A stretch of DNA of 64,000 nucleotides, from contig NW_004191750.1 in assembly GCF_000330505.1 (NCBI RefSeq), positions 529,470-593,469 on the forward strand. The letters run 5' to 3'. The position numbers were made by a program, and so were the translations under genes. Positions 1 to 9,551 of this stretch are shown here, piece by piece (the first letter of the stretch is position 1; each line of letters begins with the position of its first letter). The stretch comes from Entamoeba invadens IP1. Its lineage: Eukaryota > Evosea > Mastigamoebida > Endamoebidae. Under the pieces are notes generated by a model. That model was not told the DNA's origin, made no database searches, and saw nothing but the letters and a program-made list of their open reading frames with translations.

Positions 1-1
1 C

Positions 2-1237
2 GTCGAGACTTGTGAGAAACAACACATCCAAGTCATGCCTACAACTATCTTATTTAAGAAAGGGGAACAATATCGCGTTTTATTTGGGATGCACGACTAT
101 GGTGATATCAAGAATTGGTTGAACGACATGTACCTTCCCACTTATGTTGAGATCAAAACACAAAAAGACTTAGAAACGTATGAGACATTAAATTATGGTA
201 CTGTTCTCGCCACTTTCCCCAGTCGAGAAGTTGCTTTATCTCATGATGATATCATGAATTTCATCGCTGAAGATATTAAACGGTTTAAACAACAATTTCT
301 TTGGATCGTCAATGCTACAATTCAAACTCCAACGTTAACAGTTCGTACTTTAGACAATGAAAAGGAAGTCCATACAGTCACTTTCCCTTTAATTTATAAC
401 AAAGAGAAGAAACAAGACTTACTCAACTTAGTCTTAATGGCTTTCATTCCTGTTATGGTCAACAAGAATATAGCAGAGCCTATATTGGAACAATTAGATA
501 CTCCGGTTTTAATGTATTATTATACTACTAGAATGACTAAGGCTACGATTTTAAAGAAAGTTGCTCAGAAGTATCGACTCAAATTGCCATTCTTGACTAG
601 TCAAGCCCAAAAGGATTCTTCCCTCCCGGGTCATGGTGACGGGAAATACCCACTAATTTCTATTACTTATAAAAGAGACATATTTCCATTCGATGAAACA
701 ATGCCAATCACTGAGGAGAACATCATCGAGTTCGTTGAATCATTTTTGGCTGACGAGTTGACTCCAGTCAAGTTAGCTAGAAAATCACAGGATTGGTATC
801 TCGAGAAGAATCCCCCCATCATCACCGCCGACATCTTCGAAAGTTACAAGAAAGGGGTGGACTCTGCTTTTCTCTTTTGTGGGTCGTCGACCCCGAGTTG
901 TGTTGAGTATATCGAAACAACCTTTGCGCCCATCGTTGAACTCAAAACACTTCCGGAGGGATTGAAATTTGGGTTTGTTGATATCGATCAAGACGATGTG
1001 ATAGATATCGATAAGAAGTGGCAGTACCCTCTTATAGTCTTTTTTAAATCAGACTCTAAAAAGCCACACTTTTTATCTATTGAAACTACAGGACCAGTCG
1101 AAGTCATTAACTTTATTAATAAACACTCAACCACAAAAATTTTGTTGAGTACAGAAGAGGTGGAGAGTTTAGTTAAGGACTGCAAAACTAAACTCGAGGC
1201 TTACAGAATCAACCAACACAACAAAGATGAATTGTAA
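2..1237 (+). CDS. Protein disulfide isomerase-like ER protein, 5' partial
   Basis: ER-lumen thiol-disulfide oxidoreductase or chaperone of the PDI family. The frame is open from base 2, and the residues before the first Met already form the end of a thioredoxin fold, with the cis-proline motif VMPTT at about 32-46. The Met at 35 is therefore internal and the true start lies upstream of the window. After this partial first domain come two weakly conserved b-type domains and a C-terminal thioredoxin-like domain (about 830-1190), then a C-terminal KDEL retrieval signal. In the last domain the usual CGHC site reads TPSC (890-901): the first, nucleophilic cysteine is replaced by Thr. This domain would be redox-impaired; the first domain's active site is outside the window. 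Family confidence is high, enzymatic competence unknown. Confidence 0.85.
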   Translation, partial: VETCEKQHIQVMPTTILFKKGEQYRVLFGMHDYGDIKNWLNDMYLPTYVEIKTQKDLETYETLNYGTVLATFPSREVALSHDDIMNFIAEDIKRFKQQFLWIVNATIQTPTLTVRTLDNEKEVHTVTFPLIYNKEKKQDLLNLVLMAFIPVMVNKNIAEPILEQLDTPVLMYYYTTRMTKATILKKVAQKYRLKLPFLTSQAQKDSSLPGHGDGKYPLISITYKRDIFPFDETMPITEENIIEFVESFLADELTPVKLARKSQDWYLEKNPPIITADIFESYKKGVDSAFLFCGSSTPSCVEYIETTFAPIVELKTLPEGLKFGFVDIDQDDVIDIDKKWQYPLIVFFKSDSKKPHFLSIETTGPVEVINFINKHSTTKILLSTEEVESLVKDCKTKLEAYRINQHNKDEL

Positions 1238-1396
1238 TTCTTGGTGTTAAATTGTACTATAACTTATAATATGTTACTATAAATTGTATATTCTAATTGT
1301 TGTACTATATAATATAACATTTTATTATAATTATTACTAAAGAAAGTATTGATTAAAGTATTATAAAAATGTTATAAAAATAAAACCATTTGCACA

Positions 1397-2272
1397 ATGG
1401 AAACACAAAACTCAAAAATGAAGCGAGCACGACGGGATAAACACCGTGACGATAACGCGAAGAAGGCTTATCCAAGAGAACAATTTGCGTTGGATAGAGA
1501 AGGAAAAAGATTGTTCCACGGAGCATTTGAGGGAGGAAACGTGAAGGAAGCAAACGACTATCAGGAGGACACGTATGAGGGGAGTTCCGCCATATCAAAA
1601 ATGCGGAACGACAAAAAACAAGATGTGAAATTTCTTGGAATCAATGATATAATAGACCAAAATGATGGAACAGATTTTTTGAAAAAAGAGCTGGAGATTG
1701 AGAAGTTGATGAAAAACGAGAGAATGAGTTATACCGAGGCGGAACGATTTATTGAGGAAATTGGATGGGATGGAACGGAGGAGATATTTGTGAAAAGAAG
1801 AAAAGGAACCAGTAGTGATTATGAAGTGACTTTCGGCAGACAATCCCAGAATCAAGCGCCTCTTTCCCAGAGCGAAGAAACGATTAAAATCGATTTTGCG
1901 AGTGGAAAAGAGACTATTGAACAGATTGTTGCCAAAAACGAAAAGGAAATTAAAACCAGATTTTCTGAACTTAAAATTAAACACGAATTTGAAGATACGA
2001 AAGTGCAAAAAAGGTACGAAGACTATTTAACGCTACTTGCTGCCAACAAGAATCCAACCAAATACACTCTCAAAAACCGTCACGAGTTCAGTGGAGTTGC
2101 TATTGGTTCAATTCTGTCTTCGAAGAATGAGAAGAGTACTTCATGGCTTGATAAGTTCATAGAGAAACAGGAAAAGTCTAAAACTGTCGGTGAACCACCA
2201 AAAAGTGGTGATAGTCATACAGTGAGTCACTTCGTAGTGACTGATATAGTTCGGAAAAGGTTCATGTTATAG
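1397..2272 (+). CDS. GPATCH1-like (DUF1604-type) putative splicing-associated protein
   Basis: Charged, Lys/Glu-rich 291-residue protein. Near residues 30-50 it has an Arg-Leu-Phe-His-Gly-Ala-Phe-x-Gly-Gly motif that resembles the FHGAFTGG signature of the N-terminal domain of GPATCH1. A later segment around residues 205-235 (QKRYEDYLTLL) resembles the 'KQKRYE-FL' stretch before the C-terminal part of that family. GPATCH1 proteins associate with the spliceosome, so a nuclear RNA-processing role is inferred. No clear glycine-rich G-patch is visible and the protein is much shorter than animal GPATCH1, so it is either a reduced homologue or only locally similar. The start is the first ATG, with a second in-frame ATG 21 bases later. 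Confidence 0.45.
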   Translation: METQNSKMKRARRDKHRDDNAKKAYPREQFALDREGKRLFHGAFEGGNVKEANDYQEDTYEGSSAISKMRNDKKQDVKFLGINDIIDQNDGTDFLKKELEIEKLMKNERMSYTEAERFIEEIGWDGTEEIFVKRRKGTSSDYEVTFGRQSQNQAPLSQSEETIKIDFASGKETIEQIVAKNEKEIKTRFSELKIKHEFEDTKVQKRYEDYLTLLAANKNPTKYTLKNRHEFSGVAIGSILSSKNEKSTSWLDKFIEKQEKSKTVGEPPKSGDSHTVSHFVVTDIVRKRFML

Positions 2273-2827
2273 AACAACAAGCACCAGTTCTTCAGGTGTG
2301 TCAATTTATAGTTTAATTAGTATATTTTATTACTATTTGGATACTTTCTCATTTATATAATTAAATATATTATTATTATAGTTTCTGCTGATTTGTACAC
2401 ATTCTAATAAAATTAACTATATAAATGGTACTTATTTTTAAAATAGTAATCCAACAAGAAATGACTGGCTAACACGTTGCATTAACAAAACAAATATTAA
2501 GATGACCTCAATCGATACAAATGAGAGAAACAAAATGTCAATAAAAATGGTATTAAGAACTATTAAACAATAGTATAAATTAAGAAACAAATTTGGGATA
2601 ATCAAATCTGTTTGTACTCAACACCACTTTAGTATTTTTTTGGGTATTTATCGAGGAAACAACGTTAATAGTACTGAATTAATAAAAGTTGGAATTATCA
2701 TAATTTTTTCACACAAACAACCCAAAAGTGTTTAAAGAAGACGAAGAAAAAGAAAAAGAAAGAAAAGAGTAGAAACCAAGAGAAGTTAATTTTCTCATAA
2801 AAGAGAAGAAAGAGACTAAGAAGGCAA
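2273..2827. other. Intergenic spacer
   Basis: AT-rich spacer between the GPATCH1-like gene and RidA. The last 80 bases are a purine-rich (AG/GAA) leader. No convincing coding stretch or repeat was seen. Confidence 0.6.
2728..2737 (+). promoter_or_regulatory. TATA-like element upstream of RidA
   Basis: GTGTTTAAAG resembles the Entamoeba core promoter TATA variant GTATTTAAAG. It lies about 90 bases before the ATG, further than the usual 30-45 bases, so either the leader is unusually long or the match is fortuitous. Confidence 0.3.
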
Positions 2828-3211
2828 ATGTCTGCTCTTAAGGTCGTATCATCACCATTAGCTCCAGAAGCCGTTGGCGCTTATTCCCAAGCCATCATTT
2901 GCAACGGCATGGTTTACTGTTCTGGACAAATTGGATTAGACAGAAAGACTGGGGATTTTGCTGGAAAAACAATTGAAGAACAGAGCGAACAAGTGATGAA
3001 AAACATGAAGTATGTCTTAGAAGAAGCCGGGAGCTCGATGGGGAAAGTCGTGAAGACAACCTGCCTTTTAGCCGACATCAAAGACTTTGGAGTGTTCAAT
3101 GGAATTTATGCAAAAGCGTTTGGAGAACACAAACCCGCACGTGCCTGTTACGCTGCAGCTGCTCTTCCAAAGGGTGCTTTAGTTGAAGTTGAATGCACTG
3201 CCGCACTCTAA
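2828..3211 (+). CDS. RidA/YjgF/UK114 family imine deaminase
   Basis: Complete 127-residue RidA-type protein, the family's usual length. RidA enzymes form homotrimers that hydrolyse reactive enamine/imine intermediates released by PLP-dependent dehydratases, protecting other PLP enzymes. The C-terminal signature PARACYAAAALPKGALVEVE is present, including the Arg that binds the substrate carboxylate and the conserved Glu near the end. The N-terminal part (GAYSQAI, SGQIGLD) also matches the family. No targeting signal is visible, so it is probably cytosolic. It ends 51 bases before the stop of the convergent gene on the minus strand. Confidence 0.95.
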   Translation: MSALKVVSSPLAPEAVGAYSQAIICNGMVYCSGQIGLDRKTGDFAGKTIEEQSEQVMKNMKYVLEEAGSSMGKVVKTTCLLADIKDFGVFNGIYAKAFGEHKPARACYAAAALPKGALVEVECTAAL

Positions 3212-3262
3212 GTCACTTTTTATTAGAACCGTCATAACAAACAATAAATTATAAAATCACTT

Positions 3263-4654
3263 CTACAAGTCGACAAGATCAAAACACATTGTCTTCCGGA
3301 TCATCTCATCGATATCCTCTGCTGAACACGCAATCTGTCGACATGAATTCAACATTAACGTCGTCACTACTTGTTCGAGCCCCGTCAAGTAATAAAAGTC
3401 CAATATGTTTCTTTTCCTTTCACTCATCGAGAATAGTGTTTTCAGCCGATTCAAGGTTTGAACGGTCGGGTTCTCTCTGATAAACGACTCCTTCAAGTAA
3501 TTTGCGTACATCCAGAAGATTGGCTCGCAACACAAGACAATCTTCTGTTTATCGGTCGCCCATAATAATGTCGAATTCACAAAATTGACAAGTCCATCCA
3601 AGTCCTTCGCATAGATCATGTCAAGTGCGTTGAACACAAACGTGTACAACCCAAACTTCTCAAGTCGTTCGACTACGTAATTCCCGTTGTTTAACAAATT
3701 CACAAACAACTCGAAAAAGCCGATTATATTGTATCCCCCCACCACACGACTTTGGAAGTTCTTGACGATCTCGCCAATGTACTTTTCATCAAGTAATTTA
3801 CTTGAGAACTTCTGCGTTAAACTGATCTCTATTAAGAGGTCAATCACATCCAAAAACACATCTTCACGAGTTTTTAATATACAAATAACACTTTTCATGA
3901 AGATATCGTTGGTCAACAAGTACTTCTGTGAGTTGTGCTGTTTCACCAACACAGACAAACACCTCACAAACTCCTTATTGACCAAATCCTTCGTGATGAA
4001 CGTTTCGACAAAGTTCGAATAATTGTCAAATGAAAATTCATAAGACGAGACGGCAGACACAAAGTTCTCAGCAACAAGACTGACAGTACTTTTGTCGTTT
4101 GCGTATACCTCCGCAACATTCACCAAATTCGGCAACACAAATTTGGTGAGCAAACACGGCGAGAGAAACGTGGTGATTGCCCTCTTCACTAATTTCAGCG
4201 CAGCCTTCCGCAACTCCGCGTTTTGTGCAAATGAGCAACGAACAACTCCAGTGATGATCGTGCAATCCGTTGGAATGGTGTTCGCGTCAATCACAAAACT
4301 CGCCAAATTAGCGAAGTGTGTGAGGATATCCATACACTTCGATAACGTGTATTGCGACTGATTACCACTGCAAAGTAATGTTAATAATACTTGACACACT
4401 GTGGAGTTGTCCTCATCGGATACCCCACATGAATTCTGTATGAAGTATTGATGAAGACTCGCTATGTTTTGCTCGACAGAACAACACTGAGAGAGGTGTT
4501 CAAGTACATCAAGATAGTGGGAAGACATCCGCGGTGTTGTTAAAATGCGTTTTTGATTGACCAACCTCTCTCTATTGGCAGTGCGAAGTCTCGCGATAGG
4601 CGCACGGAATGAAGATATGTGGTCCGTATAAGTTGGAGCAGTGCGATAACTCAT
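3263..4654 (-). CDS. Helical-repeat protein, possibly importin-alpha-like
   Basis: 463-residue, almost wholly helical protein with repeated leucine-rich helices of ARM/HEAT type from about residue 45 to the end. The first 45 residues contain an Arg-rich stretch (ARLRTANRERLVNQKR) that resembles the importin-beta-binding segment of importin alpha. That combination suggests a divergent nuclear import adaptor, but the Trp-Asn arrays typical of importin alpha are not evident. It could equally be another ARM-repeat scaffold. The start is the first ATG of the open frame. No transmembrane segment or signal peptide is seen. Confidence 0.45.
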   Translation of the reverse strand: MSYRTAPTYTDHISSFRAPIARLRTANRERLVNQKRILTTPRMSSHYLDVLEHLSQCCSVEQNIASLHQYFIQNSCGVSDEDNSTVCQVLLTLLCSGNQSQYTLSKCMDILTHFANLASFVIDANTIPTDCTIITGVVRCSFAQNAELRKAALKLVKRAITTFLSPCLLTKFVLPNLVNVAEVYANDKSTVSLVAENFVSAVSSYEFSFDNYSNFVETFITKDLVNKEFVRCLSVLVKQHNSQKYLLTNDIFMKSVICILKTREDVFLDVIDLLIEISLTQKFSSKLLDEKYIGEIVKNFQSRVVGGYNIIGFFELFVNLLNNGNYVVERLEKFGLYTFVFNALDMIYAKDLDGLVNFVNSTLLWATDKQKIVLCCEPIFWMYANYLKESFIRENPTVQTLNRLKTLFSMSERKRNILDFYYLTGLEQVVTTLMLNSCRQIACSAEDIDEMIRKTMCFDLVDL

Positions 4655-5636
4655 TGGCCTGTTTCTGTTAACTCAGTTCCGTTCCGCCAAAAAGTGACAA
4701 GAAAAGAGACAACTCGTAAATACCGAAAGAACCGCACATTTTCAAACAAATTCTTGATGCCAATTTTGAAAGTTTTAAGGAATGACGTGGTATGATATTC
4801 TCGGAATTTTATTATTAATATAGTTCTTTTTTAATTTACTATTTTGGTGTAGAGCCAACTTTTTTTTTTCTTCGCAATTTTTTGTTAAAAAAGTTTACTT
4901 TTTTTTTATTTTTTTTTTTTGTGAATGCGAAAGATGACAAAACGGTCGTTTTGGCAGTTCTTCAATATTTCAATAATAATGAAATGTGTTGTGTCTTGTT
5001 ATTAAAAAATAAATATTTTACTATAAATTCTAGTTAACAAATAACAAAATTTGTACAAAAGGTTAAAATGTTTTTAAAAGTTACATTTTTTGTTCTCTTT
5101 TATTTTTTGCATTTTTCTTATTTTTTTCATACGAAAATTCCCGTTTATTTGTAATTTAATAATACTAATTTTTTAAAGTAGTTTTGCTTAGCACTTTTAG
5201 TTCTTCCAAATCGTTCTAAGTNNNNNNNNNNNNNNNNNNNNNNNNNNNNNNNNNNNNNNNNNNNNNNNNNNNNNNNNNNNNNNNNNNNNNNNNNNNNNNN
5301 NNNNNNNNNNNNNNNNNNNNNTCCAAATCGTTCTAAAAATAATGATATTCCAATTTCTCGAAACCCTAGGGTTTGTGAACTTATCGAATTGTATTTTTAT
5401 AGTAAAAATATAGTTGATAATTTAGTAACAAGAGTTTTAATGAATTATACATTTTGTTATATATATTGTTATTTCAACAATGTTATTTAATTGATGTTTT
5501 ACAAATGTTTTTCAAAAACTATTATTTAATTATAAAATGAATTAAATGATATATTAATATAAACTAAAAATAAATAATAACTTAATGATATATAAATACT
5601 ATAATAAAAATTGTTATTGTTTTCGAAAATGTTATT
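4655..5636. other. Intergenic spacer with scaffold gap
   Basis: AT-rich spacer upstream of two divergent genes, with long T-tracts around 4860-4920 and a 100-N gap at 5222-5321. Nothing coding was recognised. Confidence 0.6.
5222..5321. other. Assembly gap of 100 N, flanked by a 15-base repeat
   Basis: The 15 bases TCCAAATCGTTCTAA occur immediately before the gap (5205-5219) and immediately after it (5322-5336). This suggests either overlapping contig ends that were not merged or a tandem repeat. Confidence 0.85.
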
Positions 5637-6686
5637 ATGATGACTTTACACCACAAAAAGCAAAAAGAACTAATAAACATACTATTTATGTTGTATTTAG
5701 TTCTACTACTTACACTCTGTGTGTACTCTCAACCGCCTCAAAAGCCCAAACCAACTCCCAAACAACCCGCAGCTGAACAACCAGCGGCTCAAGCTGGTCC
5801 TCAAAATGTTCATCCACACACAGCGCAGCGCGAAGCGAGTAAAGTGAAGTCGAGCACCAATTTTGCTTTAAGAGAAGTTCGATTCTTCCACACACATTTC
5901 AAAGAAGAGATGTTTGTAGCACAAAGGGAGATTGACGCAGCTAATAAGAAACGTGATGAAGGACTCCAACGTGTCATAAGTGTCGTTGGGGATGTCGTTA
6001 CAGGTAAACAGAAAGAAATGAATAACTTGCCACTTACCGCACCGAAATCGTCACAACCACAACTGAAACCAATCATCGAAGCTTTCACTAAAAACGTTCA
6101 AATTGAGAAGCAACAACGTATTAAAGCACTTGAAACTAAAATGAATGCAATCAAACAGAAAGTTGGTACTTTAGAAGCTCAACTGAAGAAGATAGGTGAC
6201 GAGGAACAAAAATCATTTGACTTAGCTGTGAAAACTATTTCTGAAATGGGTTCGTCAGCTAGAACTTCATTGAAAGAAGGCGAACAGACGCCACTTCATA
6301 AGGTCGATATGAAAAGTGTCAACGATCAAACGTCACAAGCGGAGGGAGAAATCAAATTGACATATCGAGAGGAACAACATAAGTCTCGTAAACAAGCAAA
6401 AAAGATTAAACGCGAAGCTAAAGTTTTGAAAGCTCTTGCAATCACTGATTTTACTCAATTTAAAACAGACTTGTCTAATAAAATACGTTCAATGTTCGTC
6501 GATTCAAAGGCAAAAGCAAATAAAATGATCACAGACGCTCTCGAAAAGGCACAGGCGGAAAAGGATGCAAAGGCAGAAAAAGAGGAAAAGGCCGCCCAGA
6601 AGGCTGCTACAGTACAGACTAGACCCGCTTCCCCAACTACTCAACCACAACAAGTAACAAAGCCACAATCACCTAAGAAATTCTAA
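5637..6686 (+). CDS. Secreted Lys/Glu/Gln-rich coiled-coil protein
   Basis: Unrecognised 349-residue protein. A hydrophobic stretch at residues 13-31 followed by a Pro/Gln/Ala-rich region looks like a signal peptide and linker. Starting at the in-frame ATG at 5688 instead (residue 18) would give a more ordinary signal peptide, MLYLVLLLTLCVYSQ, so the true start may be there. Residues about 65-300 are predicted long coiled coil with many Lys, Glu and Gln. The tail is Ala/Lys/Glu-rich, then Pro/Gln/Thr-rich. There is no C-terminal KDEL and no second membrane segment, so secretion or a vesicle-lumen location is inferred. No function is assigned. Confidence 0.75.
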   Translation: MMTLHHKKQKELINILFMLYLVLLLTLCVYSQPPQKPKPTPKQPAAEQPAAQAGPQNVHPHTAQREASKVKSSTNFALREVRFFHTHFKEEMFVAQREIDAANKKRDEGLQRVISVVGDVVTGKQKEMNNLPLTAPKSSQPQLKPIIEAFTKNVQIEKQQRIKALETKMNAIKQKVGTLEAQLKKIGDEEQKSFDLAVKTISEMGSSARTSLKEGEQTPLHKVDMKSVNDQTSQAEGEIKLTYREEQHKSRKQAKKIKREAKVLKALAITDFTQFKTDLSNKIRSMFVDSKAKANKMITDALEKAQAEKDAKAEKEEKAAQKAATVQTRPASPTTQPQQVTKPQSPKKF

Positions 6687-7392
6687 GCTTTTAAATTGTT
6701 GCTGTTGGATATTTTGGTTCTATTCTATTGATAATAATATATTATTATTAATAGTATTCTAATATAGTTCTATATAATATAATACTTTTAATATTATATT
6801 AAATACAATTTGCAATAACAAATTTATAATAATATTAATTAATATAAATTAGTGACGTATTTAATATTTTTATAATATATAATTGAATGATTGGTCCTGG
6901 TTTTTTGTTTATGTTGTTAAATTTGTTTTAAACTATATTTTATATTATATTAGTATAATAAATAATATTATCTTAATAGTAATTATTTATTTTTTAAAAA
7001 AGAAATGAGACTGGATGATTCGGGAATTTGATCTTGGTGTTATTCTTTTTGTCAATTTCTGTAAACAATTATATGAAACGAATCACCAAACTAAGTCTTT
7101 TGGTCTTCTTAATACAGTATTACAATAACTAATAATTGATGGTAAATATATAATTATGATATAGTATATTTTTTCAATTAAGCGATTATAACTCAAAAAA
7201 GATTGTGTGAAACCACAGAGTCTTATACGACTTTCTAAGTCATTCACTTTTTTGCTTCCATTTTTGGAAAGAAATCTGACAACTATACAATATGGTAACT
7301 AAAATTATAACAAATAGGAAATGTTCAGATCTTTTTGGAGTGGAGTCTAACCAAAAAAGCCTTAATAGAGCCGAAACTGCAAAGTTTAAATA
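6687..7392. other. Intergenic spacer
   Basis: Very AT-rich spacer between two plus-strand genes. A GTTTAAATA stretch lies directly against the next ATG. No further feature was supported. Confidence 0.55.
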
Positions 7393-9387
7393 ATGAAGAA
7401 GACACAACGAGAAAGGATAGTCGATGAGATATACACGACCGAACAGAGTTATGTGAGTTCTATGGACCGTTGTGTTGAATTTTATAAGAAGCGGTTAGAG
7501 CAGAGTCCATCATTAATAAGTCGAGAAGATGTTGGGATCATTTTTGAACACTTTGAAGAGATTTTAGCGATCAACAAACAGTTTGCACGTATTCTTGAAG
7601 ACTCATTTAAGAAGGGAGAACTTCCATATAAAGTGGGAGAGATCTTCAAAAAATTCATTCCCTTTTTTAAGTCGTATTTTCTGTATATTTCTCATTACGA
7701 GACGTCAAATAAAACGTTAGCAGAGTACGAGAAACGAGATAAGTTCTACCAAACACTCGAAGAGATTTCATTGTTTCCAAATACACTGGATTTGAGAAGC
7801 TACTTGATCATGCCAGTCCAACGCCTTCCTCGGTATCGCCTTCTCTTATCTGACCTCTTAAAACACACAGAAAACACATTTGTGGACTACACGAATATAT
7901 CCGACGCTGTTGAAATGATCAAGACCGTCACAATGGATGTGAACGAACGCGCAAAAGAGATTGACATGCGCGCGAAGGTGTTTAAAGCTTCGAAGAGTAT
8001 TCTTGGCCTTCGCGATTTGGATTTGAATGACGAGCCGCGTGAGTTAGTGAAGGAGGGCGACTTAATTAAAGTGTGTCGGAATGGGAATAAGCCGAGGTAC
8101 TTCTATCTCTTCAATGATGTATTGATCTATGGTATTGGTACTATCAAAATAGTTGTGAGTGGGTGGATATACACGCGACATATAACATTAGAAGAAGATA
8201 TTCGGTTCCAACATGCATTTTGTATTAAAAATGATGTGAAGAGTTTTACTGTGATATGTGTTGATGATGGAGAGAAGCAGAGTTGGTTAACGACACTTCA
8301 AAGAGTGTCGGACGCCTCTCGTAAGAAGTTTGGAGGTGACAAATTTATCACAAAAACTGATATGACGAAGACCTCTGCCAAATACTGTCCACTGTGTCAT
8401 TCCCTCTTCTCGTTGACTAATAGAAAACATCGCTGTGAGAAGTGTTACAAATGGGTCTGTGGAAATTGTTCCAAAGGAAAGATCCCGATGCCTCCTAAGA
8501 ATGAACTTGAAAGAGTCTGCGACGTGTGTTTCTCGCTTATCACAGGAAATTCAATGAAAGAAGAACCCAAACCCGTCTCGAGAAGTCAATCGGCGACGTG
8601 TGACGACCCACTCAATTTCTTAGACTTCGATCAGAAAGGGGAGAGTAATCCATGTACACGAAAGAGGCGATATTCGCAGTATAAAAAAGATGGGTTTCTG
8701 TCGGAGTTAGGGATGAAAGACGTGAAAAAAGGGAAGGAAGAGAATCTGCAAACTTTACTTGATACGACACCACGAGACAAAATCACTGAAAAGAATCAAC
8801 AAACCCTTTTCTTCGATTTTGTGACGAGCGAACAAAAAGAAACAGACAAAATTACTGAGGAATATTTAACAGTCAAAGCACTCGATAAAAACAAAACAAA
8901 TGAAACACTTCCACAACTCGATAAAATCATTTTTTTAACTCCTTCTAATAAATCAAACACTTCTAATACTACAATTCAAAGAACTTCTTTACCTTCAAAA
9001 CAACTCTCTAAACCCCCTTCAAAAACTATTGATTCACAAGCTTCGAAGACTTCTAAAACTCAACAACAACATTCCCCGCGACTGGATACTCCTATTGCTC
9101 TAAAACAAAATATTCACTTCGAGACAAGCTCAACACTCTTTGACACAAAACAATCACATCTACAACGACAATCACTCCCCCTCGGAAGATCACAAGAATT
9201 TGCTCAACAAATTAATGGCGGGTTTGTCCCACAAAAGAACAATCTTCCAATCCCTATGAAGATCTCACAGAGGAGTCAAGACAACGACACAGTTCTATTT
9301 GATGGTCTCAAATTTTTGATGAACGACTTCATTTCAAAATCGCCAAGTTCGAAGGAAAAGGGGAGTTCGGTCACACCCACCTTGTAG
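7393..9387 (+). CDS. RhoGEF with DH, PH and FYVE-type zinc finger domains
   Basis: Guanine nucleotide exchange factor for Rho-family GTPases, 664 residues. A DH domain occupies about residues 5-195 (it begins RERIVDEIYTTEQSYV and includes the conserved helix YLIMPVQRLPRYRLLL). A PH domain follows at about 210-312, then a FYVE-type zinc finger at about 328-385 with eight cysteine-type ligands. The rest is a Ser/Thr/Lys/Gln-rich disordered tail. In canonical FYVE domains the phosphoinositide motif is R(R/K)HHCR; here it reads RKHRCEK, so the second His is replaced by Arg and PtdIns3P binding may be altered. DH-PH-FYVE RhoGEFs are expanded in Entamoeba and act in actin remodelling and phagocytosis. 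Confidence 0.92.
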   Translation: MKKTQRERIVDEIYTTEQSYVSSMDRCVEFYKKRLEQSPSLISREDVGIIFEHFEEILAINKQFARILEDSFKKGELPYKVGEIFKKFIPFFKSYFLYISHYETSNKTLAEYEKRDKFYQTLEEISLFPNTLDLRSYLIMPVQRLPRYRLLLSDLLKHTENTFVDYTNISDAVEMIKTVTMDVNERAKEIDMRAKVFKASKSILGLRDLDLNDEPRELVKEGDLIKVCRNGNKPRYFYLFNDVLIYGIGTIKIVVSGWIYTRHITLEEDIRFQHAFCIKNDVKSFTVICVDDGEKQSWLTTLQRVSDASRKKFGGDKFITKTDMTKTSAKYCPLCHSLFSLTNRKHRCEKCYKWVCGNCSKGKIPMPPKNELERVCDVCFSLITGNSMKEEPKPVSRSQSATCDDPLNFLDFDQKGESNPCTRKRRYSQYKKDGFLSELGMKDVKKGKEENLQTLLDTTPRDKITEKNQQTLFFDFVTSEQKETDKITEEYLTVKALDKNKTNETLPQLDKIIFLTPSNKSNTSNTTIQRTSLPSKQLSKPPSKTIDSQASKTSKTQQQHSPRLDTPIALKQNIHFETSSTLFDTKQSHLQRQSLPLGRSQEFAQQINGGFVPQKNNLPIPMKISQRSQDNDTVLFDGLKFLMNDFISKSPSSKEKGSSVTPTL

Positions 9388-9551
9388 TTCTATTATTAGA
9401 TATTGATTCCATTGAAATTAACTATTTATTGCTCTTTATTTGATAATGCCTTATTCTATCTCTTTATAGTTTCAAAGCTATTTATAACAATTTAAATGGA
9501 TTACTCTCTGTCTCTTTACTATAAATCTCCAACGTCTTGAACACTACACTT

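Noticed and set aside
35..37. First ATG as start of the PDI gene
   Set aside because: The upstream codons are open to the window edge and already encode part of the thioredoxin fold, so this Met is internal.
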